The notes under the pieces are model-generated. The model was not told where the DNA came from. It searched no databases and saw only the letters and a program-made list of their open reading frames with translations. A stretch of DNA of 64,000 nucleotides from Mya arenaria (taxonomy: Eukaryota > Mollusca > Bivalvia > Myida > Myidae). Shown piece by piece: positions 52,914-64,000 of this stretch. Each line of letters begins with the position of its first letter. Position 1 is the stretch's first letter. The DNA lies in NCBI RefSeq assembly GCF_026914265.1, contig NC_069134.1, forward strand, positions 8,177,758-8,241,757. The letters are read 5' to 3'. Both the position numbers and the translations under genes were made by a program.

Positions 52914-55900
52914 ATTATGTAGCATGACAACTATTTATGGCAGAGTTATGGGTATTGTTTCAAGTGTATGGATTCATTGGTAACATGTGAATTGGGGTTT
53001 TATGTGGGGGTTTCTGGGTTATAGCTAAAGGTGTAGGTTTTTTGAATGACATCGCCGACATTAATGACGACGGCGACGACGATACCAGCGCTACGGCAAC
53101 ACCTCGACTCATGTTACACAAAAAAGCCAAAAATCAGTCCAGCTAACTTCGCGGGTGTCCGTACCTGGCCATACTGCTGGGTCAAACTCGAGCACTGAGA
53201 GGTAGTACACCTCGTCTGGCTTCATCAGGCTCAGCAGCAGGTCCCGATACCTGGAGATAGGTATTTGTAACACTCACACAACCTTTCTTGGAATATTTTC
53301 TTTAAATGTCTACCTGTCAGGTGCAATATTTTTGATGGAACTAATTGGATATAATTAAGGCACTTGTGTTTCCTAAATGGCTCGAGGTGATCGAGATCTT
53401 GTTAACAACGAACTGAGCACGCGGTGCCTTTTCTACAGGAAAAGTAACTGAAAAATTGGTATTACTTGTTCATACTTAATAATAGTTCATAGTTTATGAT
53501 AAGATTGAGTACACATTACATTAACTGCTGATACAATATAACTAAATTTTACAGCTTTACAAAACAATATAAATAGTTTCACTCTTTGCATCACCAAAAC
53601 AAACATTCTACTGATATCAAACAAATAACGGATATATATTGATATGAACTGATCGTTAGTAAAAGGTATGCAAAATATTTAATACTATCTCTTTATTCAT
53701 GTATATATGTCTGCCCCTACCTCCGATAGTCAGCAGTGTTGATGGCCACAAGTGAGCGGCGTTCATAGATCACGTCAAACTGACCACACACGGCCCTGCA
53801 GTGGACACAAGGGGCACACAAATCATCACAGCATGTATACTTTCACATGAACAAATTCACATCAGTTTGCTTTCAAATATTTATTGGGTATACAGATATA
53901 AAGAAATGTTAACTGTGGCAAGATTCACAGTGAATTACAGGGTAAAGGTGCACTATAAACTACATCTGCTGAAAAAAACTTACATTGAGAGGTCGAACAG
54001 GTCAGCAGCGTACAACCTTAGTCGGCCGTCCTTCGTCTACAAACAAATCAAGTAGCCTGTCTTAGAAATAACATATACTATAGAAATAAGACAGTGGTAA
54101 TAATATTAGCTTTCAGCTAACTTCTCAATTTCCGACGATGATTCATGTATAATATTTGTTTCCATGTATTTTCATTTAATTAATAATGTTTAACTAAAAG
54201 AAATACGATAGTTTAATCATTATTTATGTGATGAAAATATATTGAAACAAATACGTTTGTTAACTTAAATGTCATCTAATAAGCTTCTCACACATTCTTG
54301 GACTTGGTCGCTAATAAAAATCAAAATTGATGAAAACATTTTCAACCAGTCCTTTAATACATTGTAATTGGAAATGAAAAGATGTTGTTGAATTTTATGT
54401 ATAAACCCTGCCCCGACTCATTGCTACCTTCGCGTAATGCTGCCTCCCGTGTAAAGCGTGGGGTTTTTAGGAAAGAGTTTTGGGAAACCCTGATCCCACT
54501 ACTGGTTGATCGTGATTTAATACCAGTGTGCTAGCTATGTACCTTATTTGTTCACTTTCCCTATGTTCGCTTTCAGTTTGATGAGAATTCCTCCATTCTT
54601 TGTCCCCCTCCCCCTTCCTCTGCTTTCTGCGACAACCATAAATACTGATAACTATGTATACTGATAACCATACATTTTGATAACCACTGATAACTGTGAA
54701 TACTGATAACCACGTATACTGACAACTGTGTATACTGATAACCATACATTTTGATAACCACTGATAACTGTGAATACTGATAACCACGTATACTGATAAC
54801 TGTGTATACTGATAACCATGTATACTGATAACCATGTAAACTGATAACCATGTATACTGATAACCATGTATACTGATAACCATGTATACTGATAACCATG
54901 TAAACTGATAACCATGTATACTGATAACAATACAATTTGATAACCACTGATAACTGTGTATACCGATAACCGTGTATACTGATAACCATGTATACTGATA
55001 ACCATGTAAACTGATAACCATGTATACTGATAACCATACATTTTGATAACCACTGATAACTGTGAATACTGATAACCACGTATACTGATAACTGTGTATA
55101 CTGATAACCATACATTTTGATAACCACTGATAACTGTGAATACTGATAACCACGTATACTGATAACTGTGTATACTGATAACCATGTATACTGATAACCA
55201 TGTAAACTGATAACCATATATACTGATAACCATGTATACTGATAACCATGTATACTGATAACCATGTAAACTGATAACCATGTAAACTGATAACAATACA
55301 ATTTGATAACCACTGATAACTGTGTATACCGATAACCGTGTATACTGATAACCATGTATACTGATAACCATGCATACTGATAACCATACAATTTGATAAC
55401 TACTGATAACTGTATATATTGATAAGCACGTATACTGATAACCATACATACTGATACCCATGCATACTGATAACCATGCATTTTGATAACCACTGATTAT
55501 CATGTATACTGATAACTTTGCATACTGACAACCATACAAACTGATAACCATGCATATTGATAATCATGCATTTTGATAACCACTAATAACCTTGTATATT
55601 GATAACCATGTAAACTGATAACTATGCATACTGATAATCATGCATAATGATAATTATGTATACTGATAACCATGTATACCGGTAACCATGCATACTGACA
55701 ACCATGTTTACTGATAACCATTTATTTTGATAACCATTGATCAATGTGTATACTGATAACCATGTATAATGATAACCATAAAGACTGATAGCCATGCATA
55801 CTGATAACCAAGCACTTCTGATAACTACTGATAACCGTGTATACTAACAACCATGCATACTGATAACCATGCCTACTGATAACCATGCATGCTGATAACC

Positions 55901-58504
55901 ATGTATACTGATAACCATACAAACTGATAACCATGCATACTGATAATTATGCATTTTGATAACCACTGATAACCTTGTATACTGATAACCATGTATACTG
56001 ATAACCATGCATACTGATAACCATGCATACTGATAACCGTGTTTGCTGTGTAATAGTGGGTTACAGTCTTGTAACACCCTTTCTACATCATCCACAACAG
56101 CGTAGCTCCTCTAACCCACCCTGTTGTTACAACCAGTTCTACCCTATCAATACCATTGCCTTGTCTCTCGTTTACATAGACTAAGTTCCAACGGTTTCCA
56201 CCTCCTCTAGTTGCCAGGATATGGCCTAACTACACCCTTTCTACATTCACTTCATCATTACTCTGCCGACCCTATACGTAGCTCAGTCCTTTTTCATAGG
56301 CATCTTCCCTTGTTTTGGGAAACATTATCACTAAAATCGGAATTGCCAGGAGTCACCTGTCAAAAATTGGGAATTTTGCATGATTTATTTAACAACTGTA
56401 CGTGGAATACCTAGACAAAGGCATACGTCGACATATTTTGTCAAAGCGGTTACTTTTCCTTTCCATATCATGCTGTAGGAGGCTTAGTGCCTACCGTATA
56501 CAGCGTGCCGACGTTTTCCACGTGCTCTTTGTCCGGCACGAGTCCGTTTTCCTGGAAGAACTCGCGCACCGCCTGCTCCGCCACCTCCACACCCACCACA
56601 GTATGGCCTCGCTCCCACATCCTGAAATACATCGATTCCAATGAGACAGTAACGTTGAATGTATTTGCTACTTTTTGAATAGACACAATAAACGCAACAA
56701 TAAACGTAACCGTTAATATATAGATTTACAACAAATGGTCGTTCTAAATGAACAGACTGACATATAAGGACGTCTTTGGGGTCTACATCGTCGGATACCC
56801 CCGATACACACTACGCTATGCTTCGTTGTACCGTGGGCAATTTGGCTAGGAAAATCTCGTAATCATGAATAATGAATGAAGTTCCATTGGTTCCGCAAAG
56901 TAACAAAAATTGAAAAATATTCAGCCGATTGCCGGAGTTGCACCGGGTACGCCTTCTCAGTACTATAATATTTGGCAGTAGTCAAGACCACACGGCTACG
57001 GAGCGTACTGACACTGTATGTTATTGAATAATATTTGAGTGTAACATGCGAATTGTTTGGAAGAAGAGTTGTCTCTCCTGCCTCATGCATATTCATTAAT
57101 ACGAGATTGTCAGTCAATTGTCCCACGGTATGTATGAAGTGAAACGGAAGAAAGTACCGTGGTTGCCGACGATGTGAGGTCTAATACTTGCAGCTAAATG
57201 AATGTCTTGAGTAACAATAAAAATGCGTTTTTTTTCCTATTTTCTAGCTAGTTCAATGTAAAGCTGTATTATAAACTCAACCTTATTCAATATGAGGATA
57301 TAGAGATATATGATGTAATATAATGGCATATATGAAGAACTGCCTGCCTGGGAAAATGTCCGCAAGTATTATGAACTATTAAAATCACAGCCTGACATAG
57401 AACTGTCCAGTTGTAATAGGCTGGTCAATAGTCAGTACAAATACTACAGTTCGCAGCCCTTAAGGCAGCCGACTAGTGTAGCCTTAATTGTGACCCACTT
57501 TCCAAATATACGAGGACGAGGTAACGTGTCAGTATTCAACACTGTGGTTCTATGCTTTGTGTTTGTTTTGTTGGTGGATACATGTCTGTATATACTTGTA
57601 TTATGATGCTAGTATCCAGTTTGTGACTTGCCATGGTACATGAACTGGACAGTTGTTTTCTTTTTTGTGATCGTAATATCATGTGGTGTAAAACTGGACC
57701 TTAGTTTTCCAGAACTGTGCTTGTCCAGCACAGTCGGCTCAATGCATACAGAGTGTCATGTTACCACGACTCGTAAGGGTCACAGCTACCTACCAGATCA
57801 TGTCGGTTTTCTTCCCACACAGCGGCTGAAACACGGTCCTTGGTTGACCGCCGAACATCCGGACCTCCTCTTCAGCCAGGTACCTGAAGGTCAAGGGGAC
57901 ATGTGAGACACGTGTGCAGGCAAACACGCGCAAATTCTAAACTCATTTTAATATAAGTTTCTTGTTTTTTTTAATTAAACCTCTAGATAATTTGATGAAC
58001 ACAGCACCCTGGTTTTGTGTATTTGGCTGTTGCGCATTGACCTAAAGAAAACTAATACAAGAACAACTATTGTAAAATTTCCGTGCAAGAACGGTAAATC
58101 ACAGGTAAAACAGTCATGAACGCAAGGTGTCGTAATAATTGAACCCCAAAGAGCAGATACAACTGACTGCTGGGTAAAAGCAATGATCTCGACCGCTCTC
58201 TTCAAAATCTAGCACATCCCTCCCCAACCCCAATCTCAAGCTGAAACATTGTAGGTCTTTAACTAGTGTTGACGGTCCGAGAGTTGATATCAGCCAGGAT
58301 GTTGAAGTACAAATTTACATTCAAGATTCATCATGTTGATTCAGAAAAGTTAAGCACACTGTTTTTGTTCAATGAAAAATAAGCTACGCACGTGTCCGGT
58401 TTGGCCTGGTGGAAGGCAATGTTGTGCACCACCCATCGCTGTATCCACGCCTTATTCGACATCGCAACGTTCCCCGGTTCCACCTCCACACCGCTACCGG
58501 ACAT
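51852..58504 (-). CDS. TPMT: Thiopurine S-methyltransferase-like SAM-dependent methyltransferase, complete
   Basis: Eight exons: 58392-58504, 57794-57883, 56495-56621, 53984-54036, 53721-53795, 53165-53250, 52273-52317 and 51852-52063. All phases match, giving 266 residues (human TPMT 245). Residues 20-35 (AWIQRWVVHNIAFHQ) match the family start. PLCGK (58-62) and GHTVVGVEVAEQAVREFF (73-90) form the SAM-binding motif I region. YAADLFDL (119-126) follows, then QFDVIYERRSLVAINTADYR (133-152), the counterpart of the family's DRGALVAIN motif with Glu for Asp. YRDLLLSLMKPDEVYYLSVL follows from 154 and GPPHSIGDSLVRDLYG covers 182-197. The enzyme family methylates thiol groups of aromatic and heterocyclic compounds in the cytosol; the substrate here is unknown. 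The C-terminus is odd: an acidic, proline-rich insert (KHEDEKEPEPETKLKPSSEG) precedes a short SFSYIFDRW end. A paralogue exon lies 5.2 kb upstream on the same strand. Confidence 0.9.
52864..52910. repeat. (TTA)n microsatellite, about 15 units
   Basis: A pure TTA run in TPMT intron 6. The poly-isoleucine minus-strand frame across it is an artefact. Confidence 0.95.
54642..56044. repeat. 1.4-kb minisatellite, 16-bp unit
   Basis: The unit is 'ctgataaccatgtata' with variants (cacgtata, tgtgtata, catacatttt, catgcata), about 88 copies. Between 54690 and 55380 a larger pattern repeats (the 'catacattttgataaccac' cluster), with a block of roughly 370 bp present twice. It lies in TPMT intron 3. The three overlapping ~300-codon minus frames (MVISIHGYQYTWLSV repeats) arise from a stop-free unit whose length is not a multiple of three. 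Confidence 0.96.
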
Positions 58505-59542
58505 AACTCACGTCTGCGTCAAGAGTGGCCTTGGAAATCTAAAGACGGCAATAATTGAAACTCAAACCGTTCTGCATATATGCAAATCGTGGTGTAAGTG
58601 TCTGATACACACATTTGGAAGTTCATCGTATCGTGAGAATCTGTTACAGTTCTTGTGCATGCTTATGTTTGTTCTCCCATGGAACCAATGTGGGCAACAG
58701 CTAGACGTTAATAGTGAACCAGACATATCGAAGGAAACGTGACAAATGCAGATTGGATAGCCATTAGAATATAACATATACTTTTGTTGAATAAAAACGT
58801 TTGATTAAAATTCCATGTATCCTAACACATAGTCATGGTTCTCAACATTCCATCCACAAATTCAACATTAATTATGCATTTATTGTCAATAATAACATTT
58901 ATTTCGAAAATTCGAGCCATTGTAATGATTCCACAACACAGTTACCTTAAGTTTGGTCCGACGAGCAGTATGGTCCCAAGTATGATCTGTTGGTACTAGA
59001 ATGGAAGAAAATGATCATTATTGATTAGAACCTAAAAATATAAAAGAAAAGAACGCAAACGTAACTTGAAAACAGCACATGGGAGATATGCTTGGAGAAA
59101 AATACGACAACAACCAAACTTCAAGCAACTGATGTCCGTTGAGTATTCGATCACGATTAGACCTAAAAAATAATTGTTTGTTTAGGGTAACATCCCGAAA
59201 TCTACTAGATAGGGTTGGTATGGATTATTTTTAATTTATTTTTTTCAAATACAAGGAATGTCATGAAGGTATTTATCGTGCAAATGAGAATGTCTTGCAA
59301 AATCACTTCCATATATTGCTGCTGTTTAGATATGGAGCTCTATTCTGTCAAATACTGATGTCAGATAGTAAGATGTTTTTAACAAGTTCATGTTTAAGTG
59401 GGAATACAAACTCGAAATTATCTTGTTGGCTAGTTTAATTACTTTAATACCGACATATTAAACCAAATGCAGTACATTACAATGGTTTTTGCTTCTGAAC
59501 TGACAACTAAATTGAAACACAACACTATCGTATTTATATATA
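58505..59542 (-). promoter_or_regulatory. Upstream region of TPMT, promoter presumed
   Basis: About 1 kb between the TPMT start and the palindromic element. It must hold the 5' UTR and probably the promoter. A 41-nt exon-like stretch at 58946-58986 on the minus strand (acceptor cag, donor gtaact) could be an upstream untranslated exon. No clear TATA box. Confidence 0.35.
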
Positions 59543-60035
59543 CACAGTGTGTGTATACCACGTGATAAATGACGTCATATATGCTACGTCGGAAGGCAAC
59601 ATTTTGCTTTTTTTAAAATGAAGAATTAAATCAAAGATAACTTTTCTTTTACAACACTATTTTAAATGAAACAAAGGGCAGTCTAAAAAGCTTAAAGAGC
59701 CCCGTATTTGTTTTATTACCGAAGTTTGATAAGGTGATTAGTTTCATCAAACACTTCGACAAACCTGTTTCCAAAATAATGTTTTGACAGTGCTCCGTCA
59801 GACGGCCGTATTGTGAAAAGGTTTGTCGAAGTGTTTTAAAAAACTAAACTCTCACTCAAACTCTGGTAAAAGACCGAAAGCTGGGCTCCGTAAGCGACGT
59901 AGACTGCGCCATGTTTCATTTAAAATGGTAAACATAGTGAAGTTATCTTTGTTTAAAGTATTTTTTTCAAATCAAATTTTGCCTTCCGTCGTAGCATTTA
60001 TCAGGCAATTTATCACGTGGTATTCACACACTGAT
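59543..60035. mobile_element. ~490-bp palindromic MITE
   Basis: The left end 'cagtgtgtgtataccacgtg' with 'ataaatgacg', 'atgctacgtcggaaggc' mirrors the right end 'gccttccgtcgtagcattta' ... 'ttatcacgtggtattcacac'. The arms continue inwards ('gataacttttcttt' / 'gttatctttg', 'ttttaaatgaaac' / 'gtttcatttaaaat', 'atcaaacacttcgacaaacc' / 'ggtttgtcgaagtgtt'), so nearly the whole element folds back on itself around a centre near 59790. No protein is encoded. It lies between the two TPMT paralogues. Confidence 0.85.
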
Positions 60036-61298
60036 AAAGTGAATACGGCAGCTCAGTTTGGAGAGGGTTAGATTTATAAAAAAATATATATAGACAAGCA
60101 CGGATTCGGATGTGCGTTCATAGTATACCATTCCATTATAGACGGAAGTACGTTCATAGTACGTATGTTTACTTGGTTGGTAATATTCAAATTAGCAAAG
60201 CCAGGACTCCCTGTGGATTGAGAATTTACTGTATATATTATATAGGAAATGCAAAAGTGGCTTCGAAAATGACACAAACTCTTCACTTTTAAACGGAAAT
60301 AATTCGGTAAAGTTAACTCACCTGAATCTGGTATCACATGTGGAAACTAGCTACAATAAGGAAGCGATCAGGGATACTTTTTTATTATTTTGTCATTTCT
60401 TATGTATCCCTGTAACGCTGTACAACTCCCTGCCATTTAACACCGGGCGAAAGAATATATAGTAACATTATGCATCGATGTTGAATAATAATGACAAAGT
60501 TGCTCAATACATACCCGACAGTGCTCTTAACCGGATTGAATTTGTCCGATGATTTAATAGAGTCTTTGTTGTCACATAAATATATTCTGGGTCACGAATA
60601 CCGTTTTGTATATTTACACACCCTCTCAGATTTGTACCAGATTTACATATATCGGGATACTTGATAAACAATCGACATATAAGTGTTCTATGATATTTGA
60701 ACATGTGTTTTTCTTTTTTGGCATAATGACATTTAAATAAATATGTGTTTAATAGTAGGCAATAATATTTTCGTAGAAATTTCAATTTATAACGGAGATA
60801 ATTTCAAAATTGTGGTCGCGAGTATTCTCGTTTGTTACCTTTTGCTGGGATGGTGGACGTCACGAGTCTGCCATAGTAAAAAAAATCGTCGAAAGACTAG
60901 TTGACGGCCATTTAAGTGTAAACCCCCATAAACAAGGGGTGTTACTTCTGTGTTACTAGATTCGCTGTCCATGCATAGTTATGCTTAGCATTTAATATCA
61001 GATCTATGTTAATCTACTTTCAGGTCGCTTGGCCGCTGAAGTGCTCGATCGACTTTTTTGGAAAAGAATTGAAAAACGCTTCAAAGTGATAATTTTTGCA
61101 TAAAAACAGTAAATCCATCTTTGTTTTCGAAGAACAGACATGTTTAATGCTTTGAATTAGCTGACTGCTTTATTGACGTTATTGGAAAAAAAAATGTTGA
61201 TAATCGCTTCAATTTGTTAATGTGTGAATAAAAACAGTTAAAATGTCATTGTTTCAGATGAAAATGCATGCATACATGCTTTGAAGTAGGATTCAATT
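60036..61298. other. Intergenic stretch without recognised gene
   Basis: About 1.26 kb. The only structure is the segment at 61024-61110 ('gtcgcttggccgctgaagtg', 'gatcgacttttttggaaaa'), which recurs in diverged form at 61340-61430 inside the following repeat island, and weaker similarity near 61180-61230. Later exons of the second TPMT paralogue were looked for here and not found. Confidence 0.45.
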
Positions 61299-61745
61299 TA
61301 GGCCGCTAGGCCGCCAGGCCGCTAATTTCACGCCGTCAGGCCGCTAGGTCGCTGAAGTGTTTGATCGACTTTTTTGAAAAAAGTTGAAAACGCTACAGAG
61401 TGATAATTTGTACATAAAACAGTTAATTTAAAATTGTTTCAGAATAAAAGGTAAAGAAAAAAATTCTTAATAGATAACAATTTAAGGCCGCTATGTAACT
61501 ATATGAAAAAACAACAACTTTGATTTATCATTGTTTTAAAAAAAAAACGCATTTACAATTGCTTGGAAATAGAAAAAATAATTAGGCCGCCAGGCTGCTA
61601 GGCCGCCAACTTCACGCCGCTAGGCCGCCAGGCCGCCAGGCCGCCAGGCCGCTAATTTCACGCCGCTAGGCCGCTAGGCCGCTAACTTCACGATGCTAGG
61701 CCGCTAATTTCACGCCGCTAGGCCGCTAGGCCGCTAACTTCACGT
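61299..61745. repeat. GC-rich 'aggccgcta/aggccgcca' short tandem repeats
   Basis: Two clusters (61299-61360 and 61584-61745) of a 9-bp motif 'aggccgcya', interspersed with 'acttcacgccgct' / 'atttcacgccgct'. The clusters are separated by AT-rich sequence that repeats the 61024-61110 segment. They stand out against an AT-rich background. Confidence 0.85.
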
Positions 61746-61771
61746 ACATGTTAATTGCAGCTATTTTAAAA

Positions 61772-63187
61772 AAAGAGGGCCAAGTTGGCCCTGTATCGCT
61801 CACCTGATTGGATAAACGGTTCTTAAGTTATTGATCGGACAACATACTGTACTTCTCCTGCCTGTACGTCGCAGTTGAAACTATACTCAACCCATTTTTA
61901 AAAGGTCTTATACAACATGGAAAAATAATATATGTATTAACAAGAGCATTGCCTGCGGGTGCTGAAAGCTTGTCTGATTTTATGCTTTTACGGTTTATTT
62001 ATTTCATATTGTACATTTGATAGTAAACATGTATTCCAAAGTTTGAAAGTGAAAGCTTTGATAGTTTGCATGTAAATGACCCAAACACAACACTTAAATA
62101 AGAATTATTATAACAACCTTTCCGACAAATTTCCAGGATATTTGGACTTAAAATGTTACCTCTAGAGTGTTAACAAGGTTTTTTTTCATATTTGGGCTCC
62201 GTGACCTAGTTTTTGACCACAAATGACCAATATTCGAACTTGACTTAAAATTATCAAAACAACCGTTCTGACAAATTTCTAGGATATCTGGGCTGAACAT
62301 GTTGCCTTTAGAGTGTTAACAAGGTTTTTCTATATTTCGGTTCTGTGACCTAGTTTTTGACCCCAGATGGTTCATATTCGAACTTGATCTAGAAATCAAC
62401 GGAACAACATTTCTGACAAATAAACTTCACGGATATTTGGGCTGAAAATGTTAACGCTAGAGTGTTGAAAAGGTTTTTCCACATTTGTGCTCTGTGACTT
62501 AGGTTTTACTATATTTGGGCTCTGTGACCTACATTTTGACCCCAGATGACCCATATTCGAACTAATGCTAGTATTCAACGAAACATTCTTTCTGATAAAT
62601 TTCCAGGACATTTGGGCCGAAGATGTTACCTCTTGAGTGTTAACAAGGTTTTTCCATATTTGGGCTCTGTGACCTAGTTTTTGACCCCAGATGACCCATA
62701 TTCGAACTTCAGCTAGAAATTATCGAATCAACCTTTCTGACAAATTTCCAGGATATTTGGGCTTGAAATCTTACCTCTAGAGGTTTAACAAGGTTTTTCT
62801 ATATATGTGCTATGTGACCTAGTTTTTGACCCCAGATGACCCATATTCGAACCTGAGGTAGAAATCAACGAAACAACCTTTCTCACAAATTTCCAGGATA
62901 TTTGGACTGAAAAAGTAGCATCTAGAGTGTTTACAAGATTTTTCTATTTTGGGGTCATGTGACCTAGTTTTTTTATCTAAGATGACCCATATTGGAACTC
63001 GTCCGACTTATTACTTGGACGAATATCCTGACCAAATTTCATGACAATTGAGGCAAAAATGTGACCACTAGAGTGTTAACAAACTCAGTGTGGACGGACG
63101 ACGGACGACAGACGACAGCCGACTGGCGACGGACATTCATCGATCCTAATAACTCACCCTCAGCCTACGGCTAAGGTGAGCTAAAAA
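61772..63187. mobile_element. Non-autonomous element with internal ~140-bp tandem units
   Basis: The left end reads 'gagggccaagttggccctgt' then 'atcgctcacctgattgg'; the right end reads 'ctacggctaaggtgagctaa'. 'gctcacct' and 'aggtgagc' form short terminal inverted repeats. About six internal units share 'tgacctagtttttgacccca', 'gatgacccatattcgaact', 'ctgacaaatttccaggatat' and 'agagtgttaacaaggttttt'. Near the right end is a 'ggacggacgacggacgacag' simple run. No protein is encoded. Confidence 0.75.
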
Positions 63188-63721
63188 GATATATGCATTT
63201 TTGTAACCCGGAAATGAATTTCATCCACGAAATTTCATTATTTTTCTGAATGAATTTCTTATTTGACCTAAGTTCTTCATCAAGATCTCTCAAGACATTG
63301 TTGAATAGGTAGACTGGGTCATTTTGACATGAAAGCGAAGTACTAATGTCGACAGACCTTTCCGTAATACATGTAATGTGAATGCTTTTTGATCAAAATC
63401 TGTTTAAATATGTTTTTGTAAAATTTGTTTAACTCCTTACTAACCCAAAACATGTCGTCAAGAATAAATGTTTCACTCTCAAAAAATGATCGCTCCTCAA
63501 AGCTAAATAAAACATGTATTTTTAAACGTTTTAGTTTTGACCTTCCCCACCCACTTTTGCATCGCTGCCGGCCCTTAAAGTTCTTAACATATGGTAATAT
63601 TATCTCTTGATGTGCAAACATACGAAACTAAGTTGTAGGGCAGTCTACGTGTTCATTTAACCTCAGTTATGCATTCAGGTATCTTGGATATGTAACACAA
63701 ATCAAGTCGTTTGATTGTTAC

Positions 63722-63807
63722 CTGACCATACGGAGGAGTTAAACTCGAGGGCCCCGACACAGTAGACACCGTCTCGGGACAGGACATATAGCAGGAGGTC
63801 GCGGTAC
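63722..63807 (-). CDS. Exon of a second TPMT-like methyltransferase (partial gene)
   Basis: This 86-nt exon has the same length and the same phases (one leading, one trailing base) as TPMT exon 6 at 53165-53250. It encodes YRDLLLYVLSRDGVYCVGAL then EFNSSVWS. It matches 14 of 28 residues of the other copy (YRDLLL, VY, LEF, VW conserved) and has a good donor (CAG|GTAACA) and an AG acceptor. Upstream exons would lie beyond 64000. Exons corresponding to TPMT 7 and 8 were not found between here and 58504, so the gene may be diverged at its 3' end or broken. Confidence 0.75.
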
Positions 63808-64000
63808 CTTAGATGGATTTGGATGTCCTGCATTGATTCCATTACCTAACGCAGATACATTCATTTGTAAAATATAGCTGTTTTATGGCACAATGCATAT
63901 GTTGCTGCATCTGTTTGATATTAAAACGGAAAAAACAAGACTGAAAGACACCGAGAATGTTTTTGAAATATGATACAAACATCCTTCAGTAATTGAAAAA

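Noticed and set aside
54467..56095. Minus-strand frames of about 300 codons with MVISIHGYQYTWLSV repeats
   Set aside because: Produced by the stop-free 16-bp minisatellite in TPMT intron 3; three frames overlap over the same DNA.
58392..58742. 116-codon plus-strand frame over TPMT exon 1
   Set aside because: Antisense shadow; the minus-strand reading gives the TPMT N-terminus joined in phase to exon 2.
58946..58986. 41-nt exon-like stretch upstream of TPMT on the minus strand
   Set aside because: Good acceptor and donor, but no join that I tried extends the TPMT frame upstream in a family-like way; at most a 5' UTR exon, so not added to the gene model.
60318..60342. Minus-strand 'FPHVIPDS' with a gtgagt donor, resembling the start of TPMT exon 7
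   Set aside because: Only eight residues, wrong spacing and phase for the paralogue; most likely chance.

Overview
This is a eukaryotic nuclear window. It is AT-rich, with spliced genes that use GT-AG introns and a heavy load of tandem repeats and small non-autonomous transposons. The gene content together with repeat families that look mollusc-like (elements full of 'aaggtcaaggtcac', 'tttcatcaatatctatcaat' and similar units, remnants with long terminal inverted repeats, a CR1/L2-type LINE tail) suggests a bivalve mollusc. The organism is inferred; the species cannot be told from the sequence.

Layout. (1) 0.7-4.5 kb, minus strand: the 5' seven coding exons of SPATA6 (sperm connecting-piece protein); the gene leaves the window on the left. 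(2) 5.0-9.1 kb, plus strand: complete four-exon FAM32A, head-to-head with SPATA6 across 581 bp. (3) 10.9-28.3 kb, minus strand: complete fifteen-exon UTP3/SAS10 (small-subunit processome protein), tail-to-tail with FAM32A. Its introns carry a 3.2-kb transposon with long inverted repeats and a decayed ORF, a truncated CR1/L2-like LINE and several smaller elements. (4) 29.8-36.7 kb, plus strand: complete four-exon Tim17-like inner-membrane protein, best match NDUFA11 (complex I), head-to-head with UTP3 across 1.44 kb. (5) 37.1-43.7 kb: repeat desert with a 38-bp minisatellite, nested transposons, a 2.5-kb 37-bp minisatellite and a compound triplet microsatellite. (6) 43.7-51.8 kb: no confident gene; it holds a promoter-like patch, an 18-unit 67-bp minisatellite whose unit contains two interleaved inverted repeats, a possible decayed coding fragment and a short TTAGGG-like interstitial tract. 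(7) 51.85-58.5 kb, minus strand: complete eight-exon thiopurine S-methyltransferase-like gene (TPMT) with a 16-bp minisatellite in an intron. (8) 58.5-64 kb: a palindromic MITE, a GC-rich short-repeat island, another inverted-repeat element, and one exon of a second TPMT paralogue on the same strand that runs off the right edge.

The genes do not form a pathway. They are housekeeping genes (ribosome biogenesis, complex I, FAM32A/spliceosome-linked), one ciliary/sperm gene and a small tandem methyltransferase cluster. SPATA6/FAM32A and UTP3/NDUFA11-like probably share bidirectional promoters. Exon boundaries were placed by eye from reading frame, phase and GT/AG sites, and every multi-exon model below keeps an open frame with matching phases. 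No transcript data or database searches were available. No CRISPR, operon or other prokaryote-type system is present, and I found no convincing undescribed protein system. The most unusual DNA is the 67-bp interleaved-palindrome array, the 3.2-kb inverted-repeat transposon, and the paired direct repeats that flank the UTP3/NDUFA11-like promoter.
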